Part shown: positions 18,101-26,568 of the stretch, piece after piece
Numbering within the stretch: the first letter of the stretch is position 1
How the letters are laid out: each line of letters starts with the position of its first letter
Assembly (NCBI RefSeq): GCF_024211275.1
Contig: NZ_JAMLDX010000011.1
Coordinates: 1 to 64,000 of the forward strand
Direction of reading: 5' to 3'
DNA length: 64,000 nucleotides
Origin: Sphingomonas tagetis
GTDB taxonomy: Bacteria > Pseudomonadota > Alphaproteobacteria > Sphingomonadales > Sphingomonadaceae
Translations under genes and position numbers: made by a program
Notes under the pieces: generated by a model
What the model saw: the letters and a program-made list of their open reading frames with translations, nothing else
What the model was told of the DNA's origin: nothing
Databases searched by the model: none

Positions 18101-19396
18101 CTATTTGCCGATGCAGAACCGCCCAAACAGGCTGTCGAGCATCGCTTCGACATCCGCCGCGCCCGTAATCTGATGGAAGGCGCGCAACGCCCGGCGCAAC
18201 TGCTCGGCCAGTAGCAGGATATCGGTTTCACCGGCCGCTTGATCCAGAGCATCTGCTGCGACGGCGGCGAGCTGCCGCTGGCGCGCATTCAATGGCGTGG
18301 AGTCGAGCGGTGGCAGCAACGCCGACGCGCGCTCCGCGATCACCTGCCACACGCGATCGATTCCCAGCCCGGTCAACGCGGAGACGCTCAGCCGGTCCGG
18401 CACATCGCTGCGCCCCGGAAGATCAGCGCGCGGATTGAGCCAGATCGAAGCTGCATCCGGCGGCGGCAGATCGTCCAGCCAAAGCACGAGGTCGGCGCTG
18501 GTCAGCGACTCACGCGCGCGATCGATCCCCAACTGCTCGACCACATCCGCCGGTCGTTCATGCAGTCCAGCGGTATCGATCAGCAGATACGCGACACCGT
18601 CGCGCATCACCGGCACCTCGATCCGGTCGCGCGTCGTCCCGGCCAGCGGCGAGACGATCGCCGCATCGCGTCCCGCCAGCGCGTTGAGCAAGGTCGACTT
18701 GCCCGCATTGGGCGGCCCCGCCAGCACGACGCGCAATCCGTCGCGCAACCGCTCGACGCCCGGCTGGGCAACGATCGCCACAATTGCCTGCGCCAGCGCC
18801 CCCGCTTGCGCGGCAATGTGCCCGATCGCGTCGCCCTGCCCTTCGACATCATCCTCGTCAGCATGATCGAGCATCGCCTCGACCGCCGCGGAAAGCTGAA
18901 GCGCCCTCGCTGCCCATCCCTCGACCAGACGGCGAATTCCGCCTTCCGCGGCACGAACCGCCGCGCGGCGCTGGCCTTCGGTCTCGGCTGCAAGAAAATC
19001 GGCGAGCCCCTCCGCCTCGGTCAAACCGATCCGGCCATGCGCCAGCGCGCGGCGCGTGAATTCGCCCGGCTCGGCCGGCCGCAGCCCCGCCATCGCGCTC
19101 AACGCCGCCTCGACCGCACGCACCACCGCGCGGCCACCGTGCAGATGCAGTTCGGCCAGATCCTCGCCCGTCGCGGTCGCCGGTCCGGGAAAGATCACGA
19201 CCAGCGCATGATCGAGCGTTTCGCCATCCTGCCGCAGCGCGCGCAGGCTCGCCCGGCGCGGGGCAGGCAATTTACCGGCGAGCCGCTCGACAGCGCCGAA
19301 CGCCGCCGGGCCGGAAATACGAACAATCGCTATCGCCGCCGGAGGCTGACCGCTCGACAGTGCAAAGATCGTGTCGGCGAAACCCGGGTCGCTCAC
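18101..19396 (-). CDS. mnmE: tRNA modification GTPase MnmE
   Basis: A 431-residue potassium-activated GTPase (formerly TrmE) that partners MnmG. It has the N-terminal folate-binding domain, an inserted G domain with GPPNAGKSTLLN (Walker A) and DTAG-type switch (LIDTAGLH), and the C-terminal CIGK motif with the catalytic cysteine. The end of the gene overlaps nothing; its start overlaps the DUF6489 gene stop by 4 nt. Confidence 0.96.
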   Translation of the reverse strand: MSDPGFADTIFALSSGQPPAAIAIVRISGPAAFGAVERLAGKLPAPRRASLRALRQDGETLDHALVVIFPGPATATGEDLAELHLHGGRAVVRAVEAALSAMAGLRPAEPGEFTRRALAHGRIGLTEAEGLADFLAAETEGQRRAAVRAAEGGIRRLVEGWAARALQLSAAVEAMLDHADEDDVEGQGDAIGHIAAQAGALAQAIVAIVAQPGVERLRDGLRVVLAGPPNAGKSTLLNALAGRDAAIVSPLAGTTRDRIEVPVMRDGVAYLLIDTAGLHERPADVVEQLGIDRARESLTSADLVLWLDDLPPPDAASIWLNPRADLPGRSDVPDRLSVSALTGLGIDRVWQVIAERASALLPPLDSTPLNARQRQLAAVAADALDQAAGETDILLLAEQLRRALRAFHQITGAADVEAMLDSLFGRFCIGK

Positions 19397-19632
19397 TCGC
19401 TGCCGCTGCGTTTGCCCATATCGAACATGCCGCGCCAGAAATTCATCCCCGCCTCGCCCATCGGCGTCCAGCTCTTCATCATCGATTCGATCATCTCGGG
19501 ATTGACCATCCCCTTGTCCATGGAGCTGAGCATCAGCTGGATATAATGATCATGCACTGGCGTGAGATCCGGCAGCCCCATTGCGCGGCGCGCCTCTTCC
19601 GGCGTGCAATCGACTTCGACATTGATCTTCAT
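19393..19632 (-). CDS. DUF6489 family small protein
   Basis: A 79-residue protein beginning MKINVEVDCTPEEARRAMGL, which I recall as DUF6489. The C-terminal part is Met-rich and amphipathic (MSSMDKGMVNPEMIESMMKSW, FWRGMFDMGK), suggestive of a granule- or membrane-associated surface helix. It is coupled to mnmE by a 4-nt overlap. The function is unknown; phasin-like behaviour is only a guess from composition. Start 19632 is preferred because the conserved region begins there. Confidence 0.75.
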   Translation of the reverse strand: MKINVEVDCTPEEARRAMGLPDLTPVHDHYIQLMLSSMDKGMVNPEMIESMMKSWTPMGEAGMNFWRGMFDMGKRSGSE

Positions 19633-19695
19633 CCGCGCGTCTCCCTTGCCCAATGGCTCTTGAGCCGGAGCTATCCCCTGCCCTACGCTCAACCT

Positions 19696-20169
19696 ATGTA
19701 TGCGCGCGACCATGCCCTCATCGCAACGCCCATCGGCACCATCCGGATCGAAGGCGATGACGAACAGCTGACTCGAGTGTTGCTGGGCGCTGGCGGGAAC
19801 GGGACGCGCGGGTCGGCCAAGGCCGTTCGCGCTGCAGCAGATCAGCTGGCGGCATATTTTTCCGGCGATCTCAACGCGTTCGATGTCGATCTACCCAAGT
19901 TAAAGTCGCCACGCGGCAATGCTTTACGTAGCGGCCTGATCGCGGTCGGCTATGGCGAAACGCTGAGCTATGGCGAACTGGCGCGGCGGCTCGAGTCGGG
20001 GCCGCGCGCAATCGGCCAGCTCTGCGCGCGCAATCCCTTCCCGATCATCGTGCCTTGTCATCGCGTGCTGGGCGCAGGCGGGGCATTGGGAAGCTATTCG
20101 GCGGGCGATGGGCCTGTGACCAAGCAATGGCTGCTCGATCATGAGCGGCGACACAAGGGAGAGCCATGA
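19696..20169 (+). CDS. ogt: Methylated-DNA-[protein]-cysteine S-methyltransferase
   Basis: A 157-residue suicide DNA repair protein that transfers the alkyl group of O6-alkylguanine to its own cysteine. The active-site PCHRV is present with Cys about residue 120, as are helix-turn-helix GETLSYGELARRL and GSYSAGDGPVTKQWLL. It lacks the Ada regulatory domain and has an ordinary length. It overlaps the dienelactone hydrolase start (ATGA), forming a two-gene operon ended by the terminator at 20870. Confidence 0.93.
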   Translation: MYARDHALIATPIGTIRIEGDDEQLTRVLLGAGGNGTRGSAKAVRAAADQLAAYFSGDLNAFDVDLPKLKSPRGNALRSGLIAVGYGETLSYGELARRLESGPRAIGQLCARNPFPIIVPCHRVLGAGGALGSYSAGDGPVTKQWLLDHERRHKGEP

Positions 20170-20861
20170 TGGCCGGCACCACGATCCAGAGCCTCGACGG
20201 AAGCGGCAGCTTCGCGGCATATCGCGCCGATCCCACGGGCGAACCGCGCGGCGCAATCGTCGTGATCCAGGAAGTATTCGGCGTGAATCCCGGCATTCGC
20301 CGCAAGTGCGATCATTGGGCGTCGAAAGGCTATGTCGCGCTCGCGCCCGACCTGTTTTGGCGGATCGAACCGGGCATCGAGCTCGATCCCGATATTCCCG
20401 ATCAGCTGCAGCGCGGTCTCGAGCTGTTCGGCCAGTTCGACCAGACCAAGGGGATCGAGGATATCGAGGCGACGATCCGGGCGGCGCGCAGCGCGAGCGA
20501 GGGGAAGGTCGGGGTGGTCGGCTACTGCCTCGGTGGCCGGCTCGCTTACATGACCGCGGCGCGCACCGATAGCGATGCGAGCGTGGGCTATTATGCGGTC
20601 GGCGTCGACGGGTTGCTCGGCGAGAAGCATGGCATTGCCCGCCCGCTGATGTTGCACATTGCCGGTGACGACGGCTTCGTCCCGAAAGACGTGCAGGCAG
20701 CGATGCATGAGGGGCTGGACGACCATCCGCGGGTGACGCTGCACGACTATCCGGGCGAGGATCACGGCTTTGCGGCCGAGATGGGCAAGCGCCGGTCGGG
20801 CGCTGCGGCTCAGCTGGCGGACAGCCGGACCGAGGCGTTCTTCGCCGAGCATATCGGCTGA
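20166..20861 (+). CDS. Dienelactone hydrolase family protein
   Basis: A 231-residue alpha/beta hydrolase. The nucleophile is Cys121 in GYCLGG, with Glu36 (IQEVFG), Asp168/169 (GDDGF) and His200 (EDHGF) completing the catalytic set. Dienelactone hydrolases act in aromatic ring catabolism, but many paralogues have unknown substrates; the coupling to ogt gives no clue. Start at 20166 (ATGATG); the second ATG at 20169 is equally possible. Confidence 0.9.
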   Translation: MMAGTTIQSLDGSGSFAAYRADPTGEPRGAIVVIQEVFGVNPGIRRKCDHWASKGYVALAPDLFWRIEPGIELDPDIPDQLQRGLELFGQFDQTKGIEDIEATIRAARSASEGKVGVVGYCLGGRLAYMTAARTDSDASVGYYAVGVDGLLGEKHGIARPLMLHIAGDDGFVPKDVQAAMHEGLDDHPRVTLHDYPGEDHGFAAEMGKRRSGAAAQLADSRTEAFFAEHIG

Positions 20862-20869
20862 GGCGAAAC

Positions 20870-20906
20870 GGGCGGCGTCCCGGTCGGACGCCGCCCTTTT
20901 TCTTTT
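20870..20906 (+). terminator. Intrinsic terminator after the ogt operon
   Basis: An 11-bp perfect stem GGGCGGCGTCC/GGACGCCGCCC with 5-nt loop CGGTC, followed by TTTTTCTTTT. It would end transcription of ogt-dienelactone hydrolase; the reverse orientation lacks a good T-run. Confidence 0.93.
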
Positions 20907-20917
20907 AACTCAGCATC

Positions 20918-21598
20918 TTAGCTGAACAATCGCAGCAGCCCGACATCATGATCGATGATGCCGCTGTAGATCATCGATCCGGCGACATAGAGGATCACCA
21001 GCAGGCCGATCCACGCGATCCAGCGATAGCGCTCGATATATTTGGCGATGATGTTCGCCGCGATGCCCATCAGCGCGACCGCGATGACGAGGCCGACCAT
21101 CAGGATACCGGGATGGTCGCGTGCCGCGCCGGCGACGGCGAGGACGTTGTCGAGGCTCATCGAAACGTCGGCAATCGCGACCGCCCAGGCGGCAGCGGCG
21201 AAGCTCTTGGCGGGGCGAACGCCCGAATGCTCGTCGCCATCGACCTCGGGCGAGCCGCCCTCGGCATGACCGCCCTGAACGATCTCGCGGTACATCTTCC
21301 ACGCCACCCACAGCAGCAGCACGCCGCCGGCAAAGACGAGGCCGATGACCTGGAGCAGCTGGGTTACGACCAGCGCGAAGCCGATCCGCAGCACCAGCGC
21401 CGCGATGATGCCGATCAGGATGACCTTCTTGCGCTGGTCGGCGGGCAGGCCCGCGGCGAGTGCGCCGATGACGATGGCGTTGTCGCCGGCCAGCACGATG
21501 TCGATCAGGATCACCTGACCGAAGGCGAGCCACGCAGAAGCACTGCCTGAAAACAGCCCGGCGAAGTCGTTGACGATATGGCCCCAAATCTCGGTCAT
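20918..21598 (-). CDS. TerC/YjbE family integral membrane protein
   Basis: A 226-residue membrane protein with about seven hydrophobic helices and the family signatures LIDIVLAGDNAIVI (near 30-45) and ADVSMSLDNVLAVAG. TerC-family proteins handle manganese export or metalation of exported enzymes. Acidic residues in the two repeats are intact. It is 23 nt downstream of rho, probably read through from it. No manganese riboswitch was seen in front of it. Confidence 0.88.
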   Translation of the reverse strand: MTEIWGHIVNDFAGLFSGSASAWLAFGQVILIDIVLAGDNAIVIGALAAGLPADQRKKVILIGIIAALVLRIGFALVVTQLLQVIGLVFAGGVLLLWVAWKMYREIVQGGHAEGGSPEVDGDEHSGVRPAKSFAAAAWAVAIADVSMSLDNVLAVAGAARDHPGILMVGLVIAVALMGIAANIIAKYIERYRWIAWIGLLVILYVAGSMIYSGIIDHDVGLLRLFS

Positions 21599-21621
21599 GC
21601 GTCGCTAAATCCCTGAAACGA

Positions 21622-22878
21622 TTACTGGTTCATCGAATCGAAGAAGTCCTCGTTGGTCTTCGAGTCCTTCATCTTGTCGAGCAGGAATTCCATCGCGTCG
21701 ATCGTGCCCATCTGCATGAGGATGCGGCGCAGCACCCACATCTTGCTGAGCGTGCCCTTGTCGACCAGCAGCTCTTCCTTGCGCGTGCCCGACTTGCCGA
21801 CGTCGAGCGCCGGGAAGATACGCTTGTCGGCGACCTTGCGGTCCAGCACGATTTCCGAGTTACCGGTGCCCTTGAACTCTTCGAAGATGACTTCGTCCAT
21901 GCGGCTGCCGGTGTCGATCAGCGCCGTGGCGATGATCGAGAGCGAGCCGCCCTCCTCGATATTACGCGCGGCGCCGAAGAAGCGCTTGGGACGCTGCAAC
22001 GCATTGGCGTCGACGCCGCCGGTCAGCACCTTGCCCGATGAAGGAACGACGGTGTTGTAGGCGCGGCCGAGGCGGGTGATCGAATCGAGCAGGATGACGA
22101 CATCCTTTTTGTGCTCGACCAGCCGTTTGGCCTTCTCGATCACCATTTCGGCGACCGCGACGTGGCGGGTGGCGGGCTCGTCGAAGGTCGAGGAGACGAC
22201 CTCGCCCTTCACGCTGCGCTGCATGTCGGTGACTTCCTCGGGCCGCTCGTCGATCAGCAGGACGAGCAGGAACACCTCGGGATGGTTGTCGGTGATCGCC
22301 TTGGCGATGTTCTGCAGCATCACCGTCTTGCCGACGCGCGGCGGCGCGACGATCAGCGTGCGCTGGCCCTTGCCCTGCGGCGAGACGATGTCGATGACGC
22401 GCGCCGACTTGTCCTTGACGGTCGGGTCGGCGGGATCGAGCGTCAGCTTGCTGTCGGGATAGAGCGGGGTGAGGTTGTCGAAATTGACGCGGTGGCGAAC
22501 CGCATCCGGATCGTCGAAATTGACACTGACCAGCTTGGTTAGGGCGAAATAGCGCTCGCCATCCTTGGGTGCGCGGATTTCGCCTTCGACCGTATCGCCG
22601 GTGCGCAGGCCGAATTTGCGGACCTGGTTGGGCGAGACATAGATGTCGTCGGGGCCGGCGAGATAGTTGGCCTGGGGTGAGCGCAGGAAGCCGAAGCCGT
22701 CCTGCAGCACTTCGATCGTGCCCTCGCCCATGATCAGCTCGCCATTCTCGGCCTGGGCCTTGAGGATCGCGAACATCAGGTCCTGCTTGCGCAGCGTCGA
22801 AGCGCTTTCGACGCCGAGTTCCTCGGCCATCGTCACCAGCTCGGCGGGGGGGGTCTTTTTGAGATCTTTGAGATGCAT
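21622..22878 (-). CDS. rho: Transcription termination factor Rho
   Basis: A 418-residue RNA-dependent ATPase helicase. It has the N-terminal helical and cold-shock-like RNA-binding domain ([19 protein letters not shown], then [22 protein letters not shown]), Walker [12 protein letters not shown], the [12 protein letters not shown] loop, and the R-loop region. The start is chosen at 22878; the open frame continues upstream only through the leader region. A candidate promoter lies at 22995-23023. It is followed by terC. Confidence 0.97.
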   Translation of the reverse strand: MHLKDLKKTPPAELVTMAEELGVESASTLRKQDLMFAILKAQAENGELIMGEGTIEVLQDGFGFLRSPQANYLAGPDDIYVSPNQVRKFGLRTGDTVEGEIRAPKDGERYFALTKLVSVNFDDPDAVRHRVNFDNLTPLYPDSKLTLDPADPTVKDKSARVIDIVSPQGKGQRTLIVAPPRVGKTVMLQNIAKAITDNHPEVFLLVLLIDERPEEVTDMQRSVKGEVVSSTFDEPATRHVAVAEMVIEKAKRLVEHKKDVVILLDSITRLGRAYNTVVPSSGKVLTGGVDANALQRPKRFFGAARNIEEGGSLSIIATALIDTGSRMDEVIFEEFKGTGNSEIVLDRKVADKRIFPALDVGKSGTRKEELLVDKGTLSKMWVLRRILMQMGTIDAMEFLLDKMKDSKTNEDFFDSMNQ

Positions 22879-23307
22879 TTGGGGGAGTCCGTGTGGCGAT
22901 CGCTTGGGAAGGGTTTCCGGGCGTTGAGACGCTGCGATGGCTTGAGGAAAAAGGAGGGATGCCGACGCCACCGGAAGGCAACACGACGACATCGCGATTA
23001 GGTTTGAGGCCAATTCAAGTCAAGCGGCGAGCGATGCCGACGTGCCAGAATGACGAAGTTGACGAAGTTGACACAAATACGGGGTTGTCAGGCCGGCGTT
23101 GGAGGGGACGGCCGGGCTGAGGCGACAACGAAGCGACACTTGGACGACGGCGGTGCGACACCGAAGCGACACGCACGCGCCGCTGAATGAACAGCGCGCA
23201 TCGGTAACGCGCCACCGGCGCGACAGATTTAGTCCGACAGGATCAAAGAGCGTCGATGCGAAATCGATGATCCGACTCAAGCAGGCCAATTCCTACATTG
23301 CAACGGC
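22879..23307 (-). promoter_or_regulatory. rho leader region (429 nt)
   Basis: No gene is visible. It holds a promoter-like pair for rho (22995-23023), a tandem 9-bp repeat GACGAAGTT at 23052-23069, and two near-identical 18-bp copies of GCGACA(A/C)CGAAGCGACAC (starting near 23122 and 23151). The leader, about 115 nt from the promoter, may carry Rho autoregulation, as known for rho in other bacteria, but no specific signal was identified. Confidence 0.55.
22995..23023 (-). promoter_or_regulatory. Candidate sigma70-type promoter of rho
   Basis: On the minus strand TTGACT (23018-23023) and TAATCG (22995-23000) are separated by 17 nt. The transcript would begin about 110 nt before the rho start codon. 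Confidence 0.45.
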
Positions 23308-23763
23308 TCAGAACGGCCGGACCACCGCGAGAATGACGATCAGCGCGACGAAGATCGCCGGAATTTCGTTGATCATCCGCAGGCGTCGCGCATCGAGCGT
23401 CCCCTGCCCCGCCGTCAGCTTTTTCGAATAGCCGACCGCCCAGCCATGATAGCCCGAGAGCAAGAAGACCAGCAGCAGCTTGGCGTGGAGCCAGCCTAGC
23501 CCCGACTGGCCGTCGAACAGGCCGAGATTGACCGCCAGCGCGAGGCCGAGCACCCACACCACGCCGATCGACGGGGTGAGGATGACGCGGCGCAGCTTGG
23601 CCTCGCGCTCGGCCCAGGCCCTCGCCTGCACCGGATCGCCCAGCGCTTCCTGATGATGCACGAGATAGCGCGGGAGGATGAACAGCCCCGCCATCCAGAA
23701 GATGACGAAGATGATGTGCGCGGCTTTGACCCACAAATAAGCTGCGCCAAGAAATCCGCTCAT
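23308..23763 (-). CDS. hemJ: Protoporphyrinogen IX oxidase HemJ
   Basis: A 151-residue membrane protein with four hydrophobic segments and the HemJ/UPF0093 signature (HIIFVIFWMAGLFILPRYLVHH, YHGWAVGYSKK). HemJ oxidises protoporphyrinogen IX in the penultimate step of haem synthesis in most Alphaproteobacteria. It lies 13 nt downstream of hemE, consistent with a hemE-hemJ operon ahead of rho. Confidence 0.93.
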   Translation of the reverse strand: MSGFLGAAYLWVKAAHIIFVIFWMAGLFILPRYLVHHQEALGDPVQARAWAEREAKLRRVILTPSIGVVWVLGLALAVNLGLFDGQSGLGWLHAKLLLVFLLSGYHGWAVGYSKKLTAGQGTLDARRLRMINEIPAIFVALIVILAVVRPF

Positions 23764-23776
23764 ACGCCTTCTCTGG

Positions 23777-24829
23777 TCATCTTGGCCCCCGCACGATGCC
23801 GATCAGCTGTTCGACATGGGCGATCGGCGTGTCCGGAAGGATGCCGTGCCCGAGATTGAAGATATGGGGGCGTTCGGACAGCGCATCAAGCACGCGGCGG
23901 GCCGCCTGCTCGAGCTCGCCGCCGCCGGCGATCAGCGCGAGCGGGTCGAGATTGCCCTGCACCGGCATGCCCGCGGGCAGCTCGCGATGCGCCCAGGCGG
24001 GGTCGACCGTCTCGTCGAGCCCGATCGCATCGACGCCGGTCTCGCGCGCATAGGCGGCGAGCTTGCCGCCCGCGCCTTTGGGGAATCCAATGATCTTCGC
24101 CTGCGGGCAGCGTGCGCGCAAGCCGGCGACGATCGCGGCGTTGGGCGCGATCACCCAGCGTTCGAACTGCGCGGGCGAGAGCGAGCCGGCCCAGCTGTCG
24201 AACAGTTGCACCGCCTCGACGCCCGCCTCGATCTGCTTCGCCAGATAGTCGATCGACATCGCGACGATCGCATCGATGATCGCCTGAAACGCAGCGGGAT
24301 CGCGATAGGCGAGGCGGCGCGTGTCGGCCTGATCTCGGCTCCCCTGCCCCGCGACCATGTACGTCGCGTTGGTCCATGGACTGCCGGCAAAGCCCAGAAA
24401 GGTCACTTCAGGCGGCAAGGCGGCGGCGACGCGGCGCACGGTGCCATAGACCGGTTCGAGCCGCTGTGGGGCCGCTGTGAGGCTTTCCAGCGCATGATCG
24501 ACCAGCCGGGGGGCCAGCCGCGGTCCCTCGCCGGTTTCGAACCACAGGTCCTGCCCCAGTGCATGGGGGACGACGAGGATGTCGGAGAACAGGATCGCGC
24601 CGTCGAAGCCGAAGCGGCGGATCGGCTGGAGCGTGACCTCGGCCGCGGCGTCGCTGTCGTTGACCAGCTCGAGGAAGCCGCCCTTCTCGGCACGCAGCTC
24701 GCGATATTCGGGCAGATAGCGGCCTGCCTGACGCATGAGCCATATCGGGGGCGTATCGACGCGCTTTCCTGAAAGCACATCCAGCAACGGCTTGGCGAGC
24801 AACGGCTTCGAATTCGAGGGACTGGTCAT
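23777..24829 (-). CDS. hemE: Uroporphyrinogen decarboxylase
   Basis: A 350-residue TIM-barrel enzyme that decarboxylates uroporphyrinogen III to coproporphyrinogen III. The signature PPIWLMRQAGRYLPEYRELR carries the conserved Arg, with FDGAILFSDILVVP and GFAGSPWTNATYMV following. The start is at ATG 24829; a TTG 12 nt upstream is also open. It borders the probable origin, as hemE does in Caulobacter. Confidence 0.97.
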   Translation of the reverse strand: MTSPSNSKPLLAKPLLDVLSGKRVDTPPIWLMRQAGRYLPEYRELRAEKGGFLELVNDSDAAAEVTLQPIRRFGFDGAILFSDILVVPHALGQDLWFETGEGPRLAPRLVDHALESLTAAPQRLEPVYGTVRRVAAALPPEVTFLGFAGSPWTNATYMVAGQGSRDQADTRRLAYRDPAAFQAIIDAIVAMSIDYLAKQIEAGVEAVQLFDSWAGSLSPAQFERWVIAPNAAIVAGLRARCPQAKIIGFPKGAGGKLAAYARETGVDAIGLDETVDPAWAHRELPAGMPVQGNLDPLALIAGGGELEQAARRVLDALSERPHIFNLGHGILPDTPIAHVEQLIGIVRGPR

Positions 24830-25162
24830 TCCATCTTTCAATAGAAGAAGAGATTCAAAGAGGATGTAGTGTTAGTTGGCGCGTGGATCGCGGGGCTTAA
24901 GCGTTCATGCCCATTCTGCCAACAGATTGACCGCGCCGACTCCCGCGATTCCGCACGGAGTCGCGGGATTTGTCCACAGGACCCACAGGCTGTGTGGGGA
25001 ACCGGGCGCATGTGGAGCGCGCTGTGGACGACACGGCCGGAGCGTGGAGCGATCGGCCCGCTTGGCGTGCCCGGCGGGTTGCGCTAGCGATTTGCCCATG
25101 TTGTCCACAGATCCATCCAATGGCGGTCTTTCCCTCCCCTCCCGCTTGCGGAAGGGGAACAA
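24830..25162. other. Probable chromosomal replication origin (oriC)
   Basis: A 333-nt gene-free region between hemE and ppsR, exactly the pair that flanks the origin in Caulobacter. DnaA-box-like sites: TTGTCCACA at 24970-24978 and 25101-25109 (plus strand), and on the minus strand TTCCCCACA at 24993-25001, TCGTCCACA at 25023-25031 and a weaker CGCTCCACA at 25011-25019. An AT-richer stretch, a possible unwinding element, lies at about 24831-24880. An inverted pair CCCACA/TGTGGG lies at 24982-24998. Confidence 0.8.
25136..25157. repeat. Short GC palindrome CCCCTCCCGC-TT-GCGGAAGGGG
   Basis: Related to the palindrome at 1200-1221. Its right arm GGAAGGGG lies 5 nt before the ppsR GTG, so it also serves as the Shine-Dalgarno sequence; a hairpin here would sequester it. 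Confidence 0.55.
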
Positions 25163-25984
25163 GTGAAGCTGCATCTTCACCTTCTCTCCGACTCCACCGG
25201 CGAGACGCTGGAGAATATCGCCAAGGCGGCGCTGGCACAGTTCGACGATGTCGAGGTGCTGCGTCATTTCTGGCCAATGGTGCGCAGCGAGACGCATCTC
25301 GAACGCATTCTCGCCGAGATCTCGCAAAATCCGGGGCTGGTGATCTTCACATTGGTCAATCCCGAGATTCGCCGCACGCTGGAGGCGCGGTGCCGGTCGA
25401 TGGGGTTGCCGGCGGTGGCGCCGCTCGATCCGGTCAACCATGCGCTCTCCAGCCTGCTCGGGCAGGAGATGAAGGCGCGGCCGGGGCGGCAGCACACGCT
25501 CGACGCGGCTTATTTCGCGCGCGTCGATGCGATCCAGTTCACCATCGCGCATGACGACGGCGTCAATTGGGAGAATTGGGAGGAGGCCGACATCGTGCTC
25601 GCCGGCGTGTCGCGCACGTCGAAGACGCCGACCTCGATCTATCTCGCCAATCGCGGGTTCAAGACCGCCAACATTCCAGTCGTGCCCGAATCGCCGCCGC
25701 CGGCCCTGCTCTACAAGCTCAAGCATCCGATGGTGGTGGGTCTGACCACCAGCCCCGAGCGGCTGATCCAGGTGCGGCGCAACCGGCTGCTCGCGCTCAA
25801 CGAGGCGACCGAGACCGCCTATGTCGAGGCCGATGCGGTGCAGCGCGAAGTGGCGTTCGCGCGGCGGATGTTCGCCGACAATGGCTGGCCGGTGATCGAC
25901 GTGACGCGGCGCTCGATCGAGGAGACCGCGGCGGCGATCATCAATCTGTGCAACGAGCGTTCGGCGCAGGCGCGCGCGACATGA
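25163..25984 (+). CDS. ppsR: Pyruvate, water dikinase / PPDK regulatory protein (DUF299)
   Basis: A 273-residue bifunctional kinase/pyrophosphorylase of the DUF299 family, which regulates phosphoenolpyruvate-forming dikinases by ADP-dependent phosphorylation. The P-loop-like GVSRTSKTPTSIYLA is complete, as is the N-terminal HLLSDSTGET. The start is GTG 25163. Homologous to the Caulobacter gene directly beside the origin. Its stop overlaps the maf start by 4 nt. Confidence 0.93.
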   Translation: MKLHLHLLSDSTGETLENIAKAALAQFDDVEVLRHFWPMVRSETHLERILAEISQNPGLVIFTLVNPEIRRTLEARCRSMGLPAVAPLDPVNHALSSLLGQEMKARPGRQHTLDAAYFARVDAIQFTIAHDDGVNWENWEEADIVLAGVSRTSKTPTSIYLANRGFKTANIPVVPESPPPALLYKLKHPMVVGLTTSPERLIQVRRNRLLALNEATETAYVEADAVQREVAFARRMFADNGWPVIDVTRRSIEETAAAIINLCNERSAQARAT

Positions 25985-26568
25985 TCGTGCTGGCTTCGAC
26001 CAGCGCGTCGCGTCGCGCGATGCTGACCGCGGCGGGCGTGGCGCATGAGGCGCTGCCGGCGCATGTCGACGAGGACGCGGTCAAGGCGGGGATGGGCGAC
26101 GTCGGCCCACGCGACCTCGCCGATGCGCTCGCCGAGCTGAAGGCGCTCAAGATCAGCCAGCGTGTGCCGGGGACGCTGGTGCTGGGGTGCGATTCGGTGG
26201 TGGCGATCGAGGACGGGACGCTGCTCGACAAGCCGGTGAGCCGCGAGGATGCGGAGCGGCACCTGCGGCTGTTGTCGGGCAAGCGCCACGATCTCTACAG
26301 CGCGGCGGTGATCGCCGAGCAGGGCCGCGCGGTGTGGCGGCATGTCGATCGCGCGAGGCTGTGGGTGCGGCCGCTGTCGGAGAAATTCATTGGCGACTAT
26401 CTCGACATGGAATGGCCGGCGATCTCGGGCTGTGTCGGCTGCTATCGAGTCGAGGGGCCGGGGGTGCAGCTGTTCAGCCGGATGGAGGGCAGCCACTATA
26501 CCATCCTCGGCATGCCGTTGCTCAACATCCTCGATTATCTGCGCACCAGGGGGGTGCTGACGTCATGA
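25981..26568 (+). CDS. maf: Maf-family nucleoside triphosphate pyrophosphatase
   Basis: A 195-residue house-cleaning pyrophosphatase that hydrolyses non-canonical or modified nucleotides. The N-terminal LASTSASRRAML binds phosphate, LGCDSVVAI carries the metal-binding Asp, and the KPVSREDAERHLRLLSGK stretch is the family core. It is translationally coupled to ppsR and aroE by 4-nt overlaps. Confidence 0.94.
   Translation: MIVLASTSASRRAMLTAAGVAHEALPAHVDEDAVKAGMGDVGPRDLADALAELKALKISQRVPGTLVLGCDSVVAIEDGTLLDKPVSREDAERHLRLLSGKRHDLYSAAVIAEQGRAVWRHVDRARLWVRPLSEKFIGDYLDMEWPAISGCVGCYRVEGPGVQLFSRMEGSHYTILGMPLLNILDYLRTRGVLTS

Noticed and set aside
20918..21598. Manganese riboswitch in front of terC
   Set aside because: The gene is only 23 nt from rho and no yybP-ykoY-like structure is visible.
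24830..25162. A tRNA or small RNA gene in the hemE-ppsR gap
   Set aside because: No cloverleaf or terminator was found; the boxes and synteny better fit an origin.
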